From the NCBI GenBank assembly GCA_036012905.1, contig DASCQF010000009.1:1-64000 (forward strand): a stretch of DNA of 64,000 nt. Reading direction: 5' to 3'. Each line of letters starts with the position of its first letter. Positions within the stretch are counted from its first letter, which is position 1. The notes beneath the pieces were generated by a model. It was not told the DNA's origin. It did not search any database and saw nothing but the letters and a program-made list of their open reading frames with translations. Position numbers and translations under genes: made by a program. The stretch is from NP936 sp002726085 (lineage in GTDB: Bacteria; Acidobacteriota; Vicinamibacteria; Vicinamibacterales; UBA8438). This document shows positions 8,765-17,468 of this stretch, in pieces.

Positions 8765-9695
8765 TCGTCCGCTCGAGCCCCTGCTCGAAGGTGTAGGCCG
8801 GCTTCCACCTGAGTACCTTCAGCGTTTCCTCGATGTCGGCGTGCAGCGCGAAGATATCCGCAAGTCGGCTGGGCCGGCTGACCAGCTCCGACTTTGACCC
8901 CGTCATCTCGATAACACGCACTGCCAGATCGCGAATCGCGAGCTGCTGCCCCGAGCCGATGTTGAAGATGCCGCCGGAAAGCTCACGCGCCCGCGAGATG
9001 ACCTCTTCGTAGGCGCCGACGGCGTTCTTTACGTACATGAAGTCGCGGGTCTGCAGGCCATCGCCATGAATCTCGATCGGCTCGCCGCGCAGCGCACGAT
9101 GAATAAACATCGGGATGACGGCGGTATAACCCCAGATGTTCTGGTTCTCGCCGAACGTGTTGAAGTTCCGGATGACGATGACCGGATAGTCGTACCACTC
9201 GTAGATGGCGCGGCAGTGCTTTTCGGAGGCGAGCTTCGTGACGGCGTATACGCTCCGCGGATAGAGCGGGTGCTCGGTATCCATCGGCGTGTACTTCGGG
9301 TTGCCGTAGACCTCGGGCGACGAGGCGTAGATGAGGACCGGGCGCTGCTTGACCTTGACGAGCGTATGGACGAAGCGGAACGTCGCGTACTCGTTGTTGA
9401 GGAAGTACTCGTTCGGCGACTCCATCGACTCCGGAATCGAAACGCTCGCGGCCAGGTGGACCACCGCGTCCAGATCGAGCCGCTCGAGCATCTCGACCGA
9501 CATGTCCTGAAACCAGCCGCGCATCAGCTTGAACTTTGCCGTGTGCTCGGACGACGCGATAAAAGGATCCAGCTCGAAGAAGTTCCGGGAAAAGTCGTCC
9601 ACGCCATAGACGACTTCGATGTCCGGCCGCTTGACGAGCCGATCGACGAGATGCACGCCATACAATCCCGCGGCCCCCGTGACCAGCACCTTCAC
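8736..9695 (-). CDS. NAD-dependent epimerase/dehydratase (extended SDR)
   Basis: 319 residues. KVLVTGAAGLYGVHLVD is the NAD-binding loop, with an unusual Tyr in place of the usual Phe-Ile. The catalytic Tyr-Lys pair is in SVYAVTKLASEK, preceded by YASSPEVYGNP. GDGLQTRDFMYVKNAV is the standard C-terminal substrate region of sugar epimerases/dehydratases. The GTG at 9695 overlaps the stop of the upstream SDR gene (GTGA) and begins right at the first strand. It acts on a nucleotide sugar in the cytoplasm; UDP-glucose/galactose 4-epimerase or a decarboxylase/dehydratase cannot be told apart here. Confidence 0.88.
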   Translation of the reverse strand: MKVLVTGAAGLYGVHLVDRLVKRPDIEVVYGVDDFSRNFFELDPFIASSEHTAKFKLMRGWFQDMSVEMLERLDLDAVVHLAASVSIPESMESPNEYFLNNEYATFRFVHTLVKVKQRPVLIYASSPEVYGNPKYTPMDTEHPLYPRSVYAVTKLASEKHCRAIYEWYDYPVIVIRNFNTFGENQNIWGYTAVIPMFIHRALRGEPIEIHGDGLQTRDFMYVKNAVGAYEEVISRARELSGGIFNIGSGQQLAIRDLAVRVIEMTGSKSELVSRPSRLADIFALHADIEETLKVLRWKPAYTFEQGLERTIAWYRTFVA

Positions 9696-10645
9696 GACAG
9701 CTTCCCTTCCCTCTGCTCGGTCAACCACGCCCGTGTCCTGGCCAGGCCGTCTTCGAGGGCCATCCGCGGCGCCCACCCAAGCAGGCGCTGTGCCTTGGAC
9801 GCGTCACAGACCATGTGTTGAATCTCGCATTGGGGATGGATGTGAGAAACGTGCGTCACCTGGGCGTCGCTGTCGTCCACGAGCCGAGCCAGGTCCAGCA
9901 CGCTCGTCTCGCGCCCCGTCCCGGCGTTCACAATCTCGCCGGTCACGTCCGGCGCCAGCGCCGCGCGCACCACAAACTCCGCGCAATCGTCGATGTAGAG
10001 CAGATCTCGAGTCTGGGTGCCGTCACCGAACACCCGGTGGGAGCGCCCCTCGAGCGAGTTCTGCAGGAAGATCGACACGACACCCCCCTCCTGAGACGCC
10101 TTCTGAAATGGACCGTATGTGTTGAACGGACGCAGGACGAGCACTGGAAGGCCATACGCATGGTGAAATGCCAGGGTCGCCTGCTCGCCCGCCAGCTTGG
10201 TGGCGGCGTACACCGAGAGCGGCACCGTCTCGGACTCCTCGTGGAGCGACGCTCCGGCGTCGGCAGATCCGTACACCATGCAACTGCTCATGAAGACGAA
10301 CCGTGTGCCGTGGCGCCTTGCCTCCATCAAGGGCACGTAGGTGCCGATGATGTTGTCACGCAGCGCGTGCTGCGGCTCGTCGAGCGTCTTCTGCACCTGC
10401 CCCTCCGCCGCGAGATGCAGGCAGACGTCGACGCCGGGTTGCCACGCCGCGGCTATCGCCGCCTCATCTGCCACATCGCCGGAGATCACGTCGCGCAGCC
10501 CCGAATGGGACTCGACCGCCGCCAGGTTGTCGCGGGAGCCGTTCGAGAAATTGTCGAGCACGACGACATCGTGGTCGTCGGCCAGCAGGCACTCGACGAC
10601 CTTGCTGCCAATAAACCCCGCACCGCCTGTGACGAGCACTCTCAT
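9692..10645 (-). CDS. NAD-dependent epimerase/dehydratase (extended SDR)
   Basis: 317 residues. MRVLVTGGAGFIGSKVVE binds NAD; SSCMVYGSADA and SVYAATKLAGEQ give the catalytic Ser/Tyr-x3-Lys. FGDGTQTRDLLYIDDC is the C-terminal signature common to GalE-like and UDP-glucuronate-processing enzymes. It lies head to tail with another SDR (8736-9695), both overlapping by 4 bases, so the two may work successively on the same nucleotide sugar. ATG at 10645 overlaps the stop of the membrane protein gene upstream. GalE-like by overall pattern, but the substrate is not proven. Confidence 0.88.
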   Translation of the reverse strand: MRVLVTGGAGFIGSKVVECLLADDHDVVVLDNFSNGSRDNLAAVESHSGLRDVISGDVADEAAIAAAWQPGVDVCLHLAAEGQVQKTLDEPQHALRDNIIGTYVPLMEARRHGTRFVFMSSCMVYGSADAGASLHEESETVPLSVYAATKLAGEQATLAFHHAYGLPVLVLRPFNTYGPFQKASQEGGVVSIFLQNSLEGRSHRVFGDGTQTRDLLYIDDCAEFVVRAALAPDVTGEIVNAGTGRETSVLDLARLVDDSDAQVTHVSHIHPQCEIQHMVCDASKAQRLLGWAPRMALEDGLARTRAWLTEQREGKLS

Positions 10646-11928
10646 GCGACGCGCACCTCCGCCCTGGCGTTCCACGCTCGGCTCACCGTCCCCTGCTCGG
10701 CGACCGCCGTGACAAGGCCGCTCAGGAAAATGATCAGGATCGGGAGCGTCGGGACGTGGTAGCGCGGTGTGGCAAATAGAATCATGTGCAAAACAGAGAT
10801 GTACGCTGGAAACGCCACGAGCGGCATCAGCGGATACAGCCTGGCGCGCCGAACACAGAGGACGAGACCAGCCAGGCCTCCGAGGACGAAGGTATAGTGC
10901 AGACCAACGAAGCTCAGCTTCAGCGCCACGTAGCCCCAGTCCCGCGCTTCGACGGCCGCGGCCGTGCTTCGCGCCATGAGCGGCATCACGCTGCTGTTGC
11001 TGCCGCTGAACCAGAGACGGAAGAACCGTACGACAGCGGATCCGCCATACCGGACAGGATGGTCACGGAGATTCTCGATCGCCAGATCCGCGATCTTCTG
11101 GTCGCGGATTTCCGGCGGCAGGTCACGAAACGATCGCAGCGGCTCCCTATCCCAGTCCCACTCGAGTATGCCTTCGGGGTTCGTCGCGAGCCAGAATCCC
11201 TTGTACTGTTGGCTGGTAAGGAGCACGAACCGGTCGAGCACCACGTAGTTGCGGATTGCCCAGGGTGAGATGACGACCAGCGCGACCACGAACGCAACGA
11301 CAAGGAATCGCGCAGCCGGCCGCCAGCTGCGCTGCGTCACCGCCCAGAAGCCGGCGAAAAACACCGGGAAGTACATCAGTCGGCCGTCAACGAGCGCGCC
11401 GAGCCCGACGAGCGCGCCGTAGAGGACCAACCGCCGCACCCGTGGCTGAGACACGTAGCCCGTCAGAACGAGCAGCGAGGCCAGGAAGAGAAATGTCAGG
11501 AGCGTCTCCCGCATGAGCACTCCTGTGTAGAAGAGGAACGCCGGACAGATGACCGTCAGCGCGGCAGCGAGGCGCGGGGCCGCCGCCGGTAGCACTCCCG
11601 CATCGCTCAAGCGGCGCGCGATCGCAAAGGCGAAGAGCGGAAACGTGCTGGCCAGGACGGCCTGGCCAATTCGCGCCATCCGCACGTCATGTCCGAACAG
11701 GCTGTAGACACTCGCCAGGAAGACGTACATGCCCGGCTCGCGCTTCGGCTCCAACCCTTCTTCACCGCTCACAGGAAAGCCGCGACCCTCCCACAACGCG
11801 ACGGCCCCCCGATCGTAACCCTCCGCGTCGCTCTCGACCTCGAGGACACGATCGAACGCCAGTACATAGCCAACGTTCATCGCGAGCGCGATCAGCCAGA
11901 TCGCCAGTGTGAACCGCCGCGTGCTCAC
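10642..11928 (-). CDS. Polytopic membrane glycosyltransferase, GT39/GT83-like
   Basis: 428 residues with about nine to ten hydrophobic segments. The first extracytoplasmic loop carries EVESDAEGYDRGAVAL, an acidic motif at the position of the catalytic Asp in ArnT-like enzymes. PKREPGMYVF, GRLMYFPVF, SPWAIRNYVVLDRF and FATPRYHVP are conserved blocks shared almost line by line with the broken gene upstream (11925-13269), so the two are tandem paralogues. It starts with GTG, overlapping that gene's stop (GTGA). Predicted to use a polyprenyl-linked sugar on the periplasmic side of the membrane; the acceptor is unknown. Confidence 0.8.
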   Translation of the reverse strand: MSTRRFTLAIWLIALAMNVGYVLAFDRVLEVESDAEGYDRGAVALWEGRGFPVSGEEGLEPKREPGMYVFLASVYSLFGHDVRMARIGQAVLASTFPLFAFAIARRLSDAGVLPAAAPRLAAALTVICPAFLFYTGVLMRETLLTFLFLASLLVLTGYVSQPRVRRLVLYGALVGLGALVDGRLMYFPVFFAGFWAVTQRSWRPAARFLVVAFVVALVVISPWAIRNYVVLDRFVLLTSQQYKGFWLATNPEGILEWDWDREPLRSFRDLPPEIRDQKIADLAIENLRDHPVRYGGSAVVRFFRLWFSGSNSSVMPLMARSTAAAVEARDWGYVALKLSFVGLHYTFVLGGLAGLVLCVRRARLYPLMPLVAFPAYISVLHMILFATPRYHVPTLPILIIFLSGLVTAVAEQGTVSRAWNARAEVRVA

Positions 11929-13269
11929 AGGATCGACTCTCGCGCCGCGGGATCGCCCAGCGCCTTGCGAAGGTCACGTCGGCCGCGCTCTCGTGCCTTC
12001 GCAAACGCTCGCCGGAACGACAGGCGCTCCACGACATGCACCAACCCACCGCTGAAGAAGACGATGAGGACCGGTGCGGCCGGGATGTGATACCGGGGCG
12101 AGGAATATAGAATCATGTGGAGTATCGAGAAATACACTGGGAACGCTATGAGATGCGCGACCGGCGCGAATCCGGCGCGAGAGACGACCCACAGAGCACC
12201 AAGGAACCCGCCGAACACGAAGGTGTAGCTGATCCCGAGCAGCGTGAGCTTCACGACCGAATATCCCCAATCACCGGTCGTCAGAGCAGGGAGGAGCGGT
12301 CGCTTCAACAGCGGCATCACGTTGCTGTGGCTCCCCCCCACCACAAGCGTACGAACCGTCCGAGCGACGAACGTACATATCGGCCAGGATAGTCGCGCAA
12401 GTTTTGTATGGCCAGATCGGAGATCTCTTGATCTCGCCGCTCCGTCGGCAGATCACGAAGCGAACGTAGCGGCTCCCGATTCCAGTCCCACTCCTCGATG
12501 CCCTCCGGGTTCGTTACCAGCCACAACCCCTTGTATTGAGCGGTCGACAGCAGGACGAACCTGTCGAGCACGATGTAGTTACGAATTGTCCATGGGGAAA
12601 TGACCGCCAGCGCCACTGCGGTCGACAACACCGCAAACTGCAGACTCCGTCCCAGTCCTCTGCCGGACATCAAGAACGCCACCGAAACGAAGGGCGCGAA
12701 AAATAGGAAGCGCCCATCGATGAGCGCCCCCAGTCCAGCACATGTGCCGTACAATGCCGCCTGGCTGAGCCGACCGGTCGTAGCATAGCCGGTCAGAAAC
12801 ACCAGGGAGACCAGCGCCAGAAAGGTGATGGAGGCCTCCCGCATGAGCACGGCGCCGTAGAACACGAAAGGCGGATAGACCGCCGTCAACGCCGCGGCGA
12901 CCAGCGGCGCGTGCTGCGGGAGCGCTCCGACTCGCGCTAGGCGACGCGCGACCGCGAAGGTAAGAAAAGGAAGCGTCGCTGTCATGAGCGCCTGAATCAC
13001 CCGAACGACACGATAGTCGTGACCGAACACGAAATAGATGCTTCCGAAAAACGCGTAAATGCCTGGCTCTCGCCTTGGCTGCAGTCCCTTCGTCGGAAAG
13101 CCATAACCCCGCGCCAGGTTCCAGCCCCCGTGTCGTAAGCGGCGGCATCGCTCTCCACCACAAGCCATGGATCCATCCAGACCAAGTACATTACGTTCAG
13201 GGCCAGCGCCACAAAACAGACCGCGAGCACCCAGGATCGCTTGGATCTCATTTTGCCCCGGTCGATCAT
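11925..13269 (-). pseudogene. Frameshifted paralogue of the adjacent GT39-like membrane glycosyltransferase
   Basis: Three consecutive minus-strand frames together rebuild a copy of the neighbour at 10642-11928. Frame one gives the N-terminus (VVESDAAAYDTG), frame two the middle (PRREPGIYAF, GRFLFFAPF, SPWTIRNYIVLDRF, NPEGIEEWDWNREPLRS), frame three the end (SNVMPLLKRP, DWGYSVVKL, SSPRYHIPAAP). The first break is at the C5 run 13125-13129 and the second at the C7 run 12333-12339 (G runs in the coding sense). Adding one G at each restores a continuous protein. ATG at 13269 overlaps the upstream methyltransferase stop. Two identical-type homopolymer losses suggest either sequencing error or genuine decay; I cannot tell which. 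Confidence 0.85.
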
Positions 13270-14171
13270 GTCCACGTCTCGACGAGCTTGCCTCCGACCG
13301 GCGTCATTACGCGCCCCGCCGAAGCGTGGAATACCACCCGGGACACACGGTTGTTCAACCTCAGCAGCCAGTTCTCTAGACGATTCGACGACATCGTCGG
13401 CTCGGCCGGCGAGACCCGGACCCGAGAAAATCCGGATTGATCGAGAAGCCTTGCCAGACTCTCCGGCGAGAAGTCACGAAGGTGAAATGGCGGGCACAAC
13501 AGATCCAGTCCCAGGAGCTTCTTGACGCCATACGCCGGCACCGCTTGCGGGACAACTCCGATCAGAAGCCCGCCCGGCTTCAGGACGCGATGCACGTGCG
13601 ACAGCATGAGCAGAGGATCCCACACGTGCTCTAGCAGGTAGATGCACGTCACCACGTCGTATTGGGCGTCGGGCAGTCCGAGATCCTCCAAGGCCTCTTC
13701 GTGCACAGTAGCACCCAGATGAACACGACAGTAGTCGGCCGCAGCGGCGGCCAACTCGATGCCCTCCCGATCCCACTCAGCTGCGGAAAACATCTCCAGT
13801 AGGAACCCATAGCTGCAACCGATGTCCAGTACCCGCCTGCGGCGGTTATCATCCTCGCGTGCCGAGCTAGCCGCCAGGCGGTACGCCTGATGGAACACAC
13901 CGCTCATCTGGCGGCGCCAGCCCTCGATCCCATCCGCGTCGAGCGCTTCGAAAAAGCGTCCATACCAGTCCGAAAGAGCGTCGCGCGTCGGTCGCGGGTT
14001 CACGTAGACGTGGCGGCACTGCCGACAGCGCAAGATGCGGAAGCCGTTCTCCACGTGCAGCTGGATCGCCTCGTCGTGCCCACACAGCTCGCAGCTGCGT
14101 TCTTCGAGGGCCTCCGCCGGTCCGGGCCATTCGCGCCAACGACCAGCCTCGGTCGTGCTCGCATCGGTCAC
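13266..14171 (-). CDS. Class I SAM-dependent methyltransferase with zinc knuckle
   Basis: 301 residues. It begins with a four-Cys motif (CELCG ... CRQC) followed by HVYVNPRPT, the arrangement seen in many methyltransferases of polysaccharide clusters. Motif I is VLDIGCSYGFLLEMF; YDVVTCIYLLEHVWDP and LKPGGLLIGVVPQA are motifs IV and V. The C-terminal FHLRDFSPESLARLLDQSGF is typical of Methyltransf_23-type proteins. It presumably methylates a sugar or glycan terminus in the cytoplasm. Coupled at both ends: its start overlaps the deacetylase stop by 4 bases, and its stop overlaps the start of the frameshifted membrane gene. Substrate unknown. Confidence 0.87.
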   Translation of the reverse strand: MTDASTTEAGRWREWPGPAEALEERSCELCGHDEAIQLHVENGFRILRCRQCRHVYVNPRPTRDALSDWYGRFFEALDADGIEGWRRQMSGVFHQAYRLAASSAREDDNRRRRVLDIGCSYGFLLEMFSAAEWDREGIELAAAAADYCRVHLGATVHEEALEDLGLPDAQYDVVTCIYLLEHVWDPLLMLSHVHRVLKPGGLLIGVVPQAVPAYGVKKLLGLDLLCPPFHLRDFSPESLARLLDQSGFSRVRVSPAEPTMSSNRLENWLLRLNNRVSRVVFHASAGRVMTPVGGKLVETWT

Positions 14172-15109
14172 AGGATGGCGTCCAGGATTTCGGGTCGCGT
14201 TGCGGCCTCACGGTATGTAACCGACCGAAAGCGACTCGCAATCGTCTTGACGACCTGATCGACCATATTCAAACGCTCGGCGAGCGGAATTCGCAGGGCT
14301 GGATAGCGTTTGAGCGTCGGCGCGAACCCGTCATCGTTCTCTCCAAGTAGATCAAAGGAGTGAAAGACGTAGGTCAGAAATTTCATGTGACGAACAGCAG
14401 CAAACTGCGCCTGAAAGGCTCGAATCCCAGCCGTAAACATCACCGTTGCATACACGGGAAACTTGACGCCAGGAATCTGGGTAATGGGAAACTCAACCAT
14501 TGGGCGGGTGCCCATTCGCCAGTATGGCCGCCCCAGGCGATACGGGCGGTTTGGCGCCAGGGCGCACTGCCAATCGCCCAGACCAAGCGGACGACCGCCC
14601 CCGACGACGCGGTAGCACACGTTCAGCAACGGATTGAAGAACGACGGATAGACCGACGCGTCGTAGTGAAATCCCCGTTCCTCCAGAATGTCGATCACGT
14701 CGGCGTCGATATCGTGGGCCGGCGCCTTGTAGCCTACGACCGGCTGCCCCGTCGCGTCTTCGAGCAGCTTCTGAGCATCCTCGATCTCACGGACCTTGTC
14801 CGCGTAGGCCATCTCGCGCATGCCGAACGGGTGCGTCATCGTGTGATTCGCCACCTCGTGCCCGGAATCGACAAAGCGCCGGAGACTGCGGCTGTTCTTG
14901 TCTGTCAGGATGTCTTCGCCGACTACGAACAGCGTCGCCTGGACGCCGTGCCGCGCGAGGATGTCCAGGAACCGATCGGCCACCGGTCCGAACATCACCT
15001 CGCCGACCGGAGGCGCCGGCAGGTTCAGCGTGCGATACAGGTGCCGTGTGTCCTCGTAGTCGAGCGCAATGCACGCGAAGCGCCGGTCGCCATTGTTGGA
15101 CGCGTCCAT
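14168..15109 (-). CDS. Polysaccharide deacetylase (NodB-type)
   Basis: About 313 residues. The NodB homology domain is visible: FACIALDYEDT holds the catalytic base and metal Asp, and SGHEVANHTMTHPF holds the two metal-binding His (H-x3-to-4-H). GYKAPAHDIDADVIDILEERGFHYDAS is motif 3 and the following strand. No signal peptide is evident at the chosen start, so it probably acts on a lipid-linked intermediate in the cytoplasm, as reported for related polysaccharide-locus deacetylases. ATG at 15109 overlaps the stop of the upstream flavoprotein by one base (TGATG). The N-terminal Asp-Asp pair common in NodB proteins is here Asp-Tyr-Glu-Asp. Confidence 0.87.
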   Translation of the reverse strand: MDASNNGDRRFACIALDYEDTRHLYRTLNLPAPPVGEVMFGPVADRFLDILARHGVQATLFVVGEDILTDKNSRSLRRFVDSGHEVANHTMTHPFGMREMAYADKVREIEDAQKLLEDATGQPVVGYKAPAHDIDADVIDILEERGFHYDASVYPSFFNPLLNVCYRVVGGGRPLGLGDWQCALAPNRPYRLGRPYWRMGTRPMVEFPITQIPGVKFPVYATVMFTAGIRAFQAQFAAVRHMKFLTYVFHSFDLLGENDDGFAPTLKRYPALRIPLAERLNMVDQVVKTIASRFRSVTYREAATRPEILDAIL

Positions 15110-16536
15110 CACACGAGGGGCTGCCGGTTCGACAGGCGCCAGTAGTCGAGCATCTCGTCGTACCACTGCGCGCTCGTCGCCCCCGTTTCAATGCGCTCGA
15201 CAAGCATGCGTCCGTTCTCCATGGAGTCGTGCATGTCGTTCTGCAGAAACATCCCCTGCCGGCCAAACGAAAAGACGTTCTCGGCGGACGAGAGACCGTC
15301 GAGCACAGCGCTGAGATTACGATCGAAGTCCAGATCGTAGACCGGGTAGGCGTCCTTCATGCGCACGACGTGATAGTCAACGATCTTCGTCGTATCGACG
15401 TCCGGCATGCGCGCAAGCTCATCCCGGGCCACCTGGAAGATCCCCTCGTCCGACCGGCTCCACCACTCGTCGCCGACGTAACAGCCGCGCTCGATGGTCA
15501 CCACGCTTCGGCCAGGCGTGGCGGTGTCGGCGCTCATGTTCTTCTGCTCGGTGAGCCGATTGAACTTGAACGTCGGATCGACCAGATAGATCCAATGAAC
15601 CGGCAGCACCTTCGGCAGGTCAAATGCCAGGTAGACGACCAGGAGCGACCGGTATCGAAGCAGCTTGAGCGCGTGACGGAAGAACTCGCCCAGCGCGGGA
15701 CGCACGGACGACACCAGATATCGCAGGGGAATTGACGACAGGACGAGGTCACACGGAATCTCCGCCGTGCCGCCGCCGTTGGAGACCCGGACGCTGGTCG
15801 CACGCCCGTCGTTGACACAGACCGTCACCGGCTCGGTGGACAGATGGAACTGACCACTGCGTGCGCCGATCTCGGCCGCGAGGCGTTCGAAGAGCTGGCC
15901 GCTGCCATGGCGAGGGTAGACGAGGTCCTTCCAGTAGGTCTCCTGCTCCTCACCTTTGCCGCCGAGCAGTTTCAGAATGATGTCCTTGAGATTCAGCCGA
16001 TGGATCTTGCGCGCGGCAAACTTGGGGGAAATCCTGGCCGGGTGCATCCCCCAGACCTTTGCCGTGTACTGACCGAAACAGAGCTCGTAGAGCGACTTGC
16101 CGAAGCGCTTGATGCACCACGACTCGAAGTTGTCATCTGGCACCGCTATGTAGCGGTAAATCAGCGACGACATCAGAAAATCGAAGCCCAGCCTGGCCGA
16201 AAAGAACGGGTTCAACTTCCGGAGCAGCTCGTAGAACTGCATCGGATACCGGAAGTATCTCTTCTTGAGATAGAGCAGCTCGTCTCGATCCTGAAAAATC
16301 AGGTCGTCCGGCCGGTCCGCGAACAGGTTCCTGACCAGGTCCATCGACGGCGACGGCTTTACGTGAAAGGCATGTGGCCCGTAATCGAGCTTGAAGTCGC
16401 CCCAGCGGAAGGTGGCGCCAAGACCGCCGACGCGCGGCTCGCGGTCCACGATCTCAACGTGGTAGCCCTTCTCCGTCAGGTGATACGCCGCACTCAGGCC
16501 AGCCGGGCCAGCCCCCAAGACCACCGCGCGCTTCAT
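15109..16536 (-). CDS. FAD-dependent oxidoreductase, UDP-galactopyranose-mutase/protoporphyrinogen-oxidase-like
   Basis: 475 residues. The N-terminus has the dinucleotide fold AVVLGAGPAGLSAAYHL with the second conserved block EPRVGGLGATFRWGDFKLDYGPHAF, which is typical of the amine-oxidase/UGM superfamily. KRYFRYPMQFYELL and KVWGMHPARISP resemble the region of UDP-galactopyranose mutases that holds the substrate. A flavoprotein of this type next to epimerases suggests a sugar-nucleotide ring contraction (pyranose to furanose), but the protein is longer than classical Glf (about 370-390), so this is only inference. It overlaps the upstream epimerase stop by 4 bases. Confidence 0.8.
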   Translation of the reverse strand: MKRAVVLGAGPAGLSAAYHLTEKGYHVEIVDREPRVGGLGATFRWGDFKLDYGPHAFHVKPSPSMDLVRNLFADRPDDLIFQDRDELLYLKKRYFRYPMQFYELLRKLNPFFSARLGFDFLMSSLIYRYIAVPDDNFESWCIKRFGKSLYELCFGQYTAKVWGMHPARISPKFAARKIHRLNLKDIILKLLGGKGEEQETYWKDLVYPRHGSGQLFERLAAEIGARSGQFHLSTEPVTVCVNDGRATSVRVSNGGGTAEIPCDLVLSSIPLRYLVSSVRPALGEFFRHALKLLRYRSLLVVYLAFDLPKVLPVHWIYLVDPTFKFNRLTEQKNMSADTATPGRSVVTIERGCYVGDEWWSRSDEGIFQVARDELARMPDVDTTKIVDYHVVRMKDAYPVYDLDFDRNLSAVLDGLSSAENVFSFGRQGMFLQNDMHDSMENGRMLVERIETGATSAQWYDEMLDYWRLSNRQPLV

Positions 16537-17468
16537 GGGAGAGTCTCTTCCGGCTCCAGGTGTGCCTTGAGGCGCAGCAAGCCGTCTTCCAGCTCGATGG
16601 CGGGCTCGAACCCGTAGAGGCGCCGCATCCTATCCGGAGACACGGAGAATCGAATGTACTCTGGAACGGTATCAGCGTGGCGTATGCGGCCTTCCGGTCG
16701 TCCAAGAATGAGTGACGCCCGATTGACGAGCTCATTGATCGTCAATGGCGCGCCCGAGCTCAAGTCCACTACGTGGTTGGCAACCCCGGCCACCATCATC
16801 AGACGGACTGCCCGCACAAGGTCGTCCACGTGCAGCGCATCGATGAGATTCTCGCCATCGCCGCGAACCTCGAACGGACTGCCCGACGCGTCGCCGGCCC
16901 AGCGGACGAGACGCGTGAAGAGCTTGCGCTCGGGCTCGTAGCGGCCGTAGGCACCGAAGAAGCGAACAATGACGTAGCTCGAGATCTGCCCCTCAGACCG
17001 GAAGTGTTGCACATAGCGTTCACACGCAAATTTTGATATCGCATACGGCAGAGTGGGCTCGACTGGCGTCTCCGGTCCGACGAGGCCCTCGAGCCCGTCA
17101 TAGACCGCACCCGATGAGAAGTACACGAGCCGATCGCACGCTACGGACGTCAGCAGGGTGACGAGACTGACCGGCCCATCGAGTAGGTCGCCGCGCGGAT
17201 CGCGGACAGAGTAAGCGGGGTCGCCGTTGGCCGCCAGATGGACAATGACGTCCGTCCGCCCCCCGAGCTGCCGACCAAGCGCTACTACGTCTTCCTGGAT
17301 GGCCAGATCGCACTTGATCGGCACTACATGCCCGAGCCCATTCGCCCGCACCCAAGCTGGAAAGTCCGTCGACCGCCGGTAGATCGCAAAAACGACCCAG
17401 TCGGAATCAGTCCCGAGCAGCAGGTTCCTGCCAACGAACCCCGACGCGCCCGTCACCAGGAGACGCAC
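16533..17468 (-). CDS. NAD-dependent epimerase/dehydratase (extended SDR)
   Basis: 311 residues. MRLLVTGASGFVGRNLLL binds NAD(P); VYFSSGAVYDGLEG and LPYAISKFACERYV supply the Ser and Tyr-x3-Lys catalytic residues. VRGDGENLIDALHVDDLV is the C-terminal substrate block. The gene starts with GTG at 17468, sharing one base with the TAG stop of the SGNH gene upstream, and ends overlapping the start of the UGM-like flavoprotein, so it may provide that enzyme's substrate (for instance a C4-epimerised UDP-hexose). It is the most divergent of the four SDR proteins in the window. Confidence 0.86.
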   Translation of the reverse strand: MRLLVTGASGFVGRNLLLGTDSDWVVFAIYRRSTDFPAWVRANGLGHVVPIKCDLAIQEDVVALGRQLGGRTDVIVHLAANGDPAYSVRDPRGDLLDGPVSLVTLLTSVACDRLVYFSSGAVYDGLEGLVGPETPVEPTLPYAISKFACERYVQHFRSEGQISSYVIVRFFGAYGRYEPERKLFTRLVRWAGDASGSPFEVRGDGENLIDALHVDDLVRAVRLMMVAGVANHVVDLSSGAPLTINELVNRASLILGRPEGRIRHADTVPEYIRFSVSPDRMRRLYGFEPAIELEDGLLRLKAHLEPEETLP

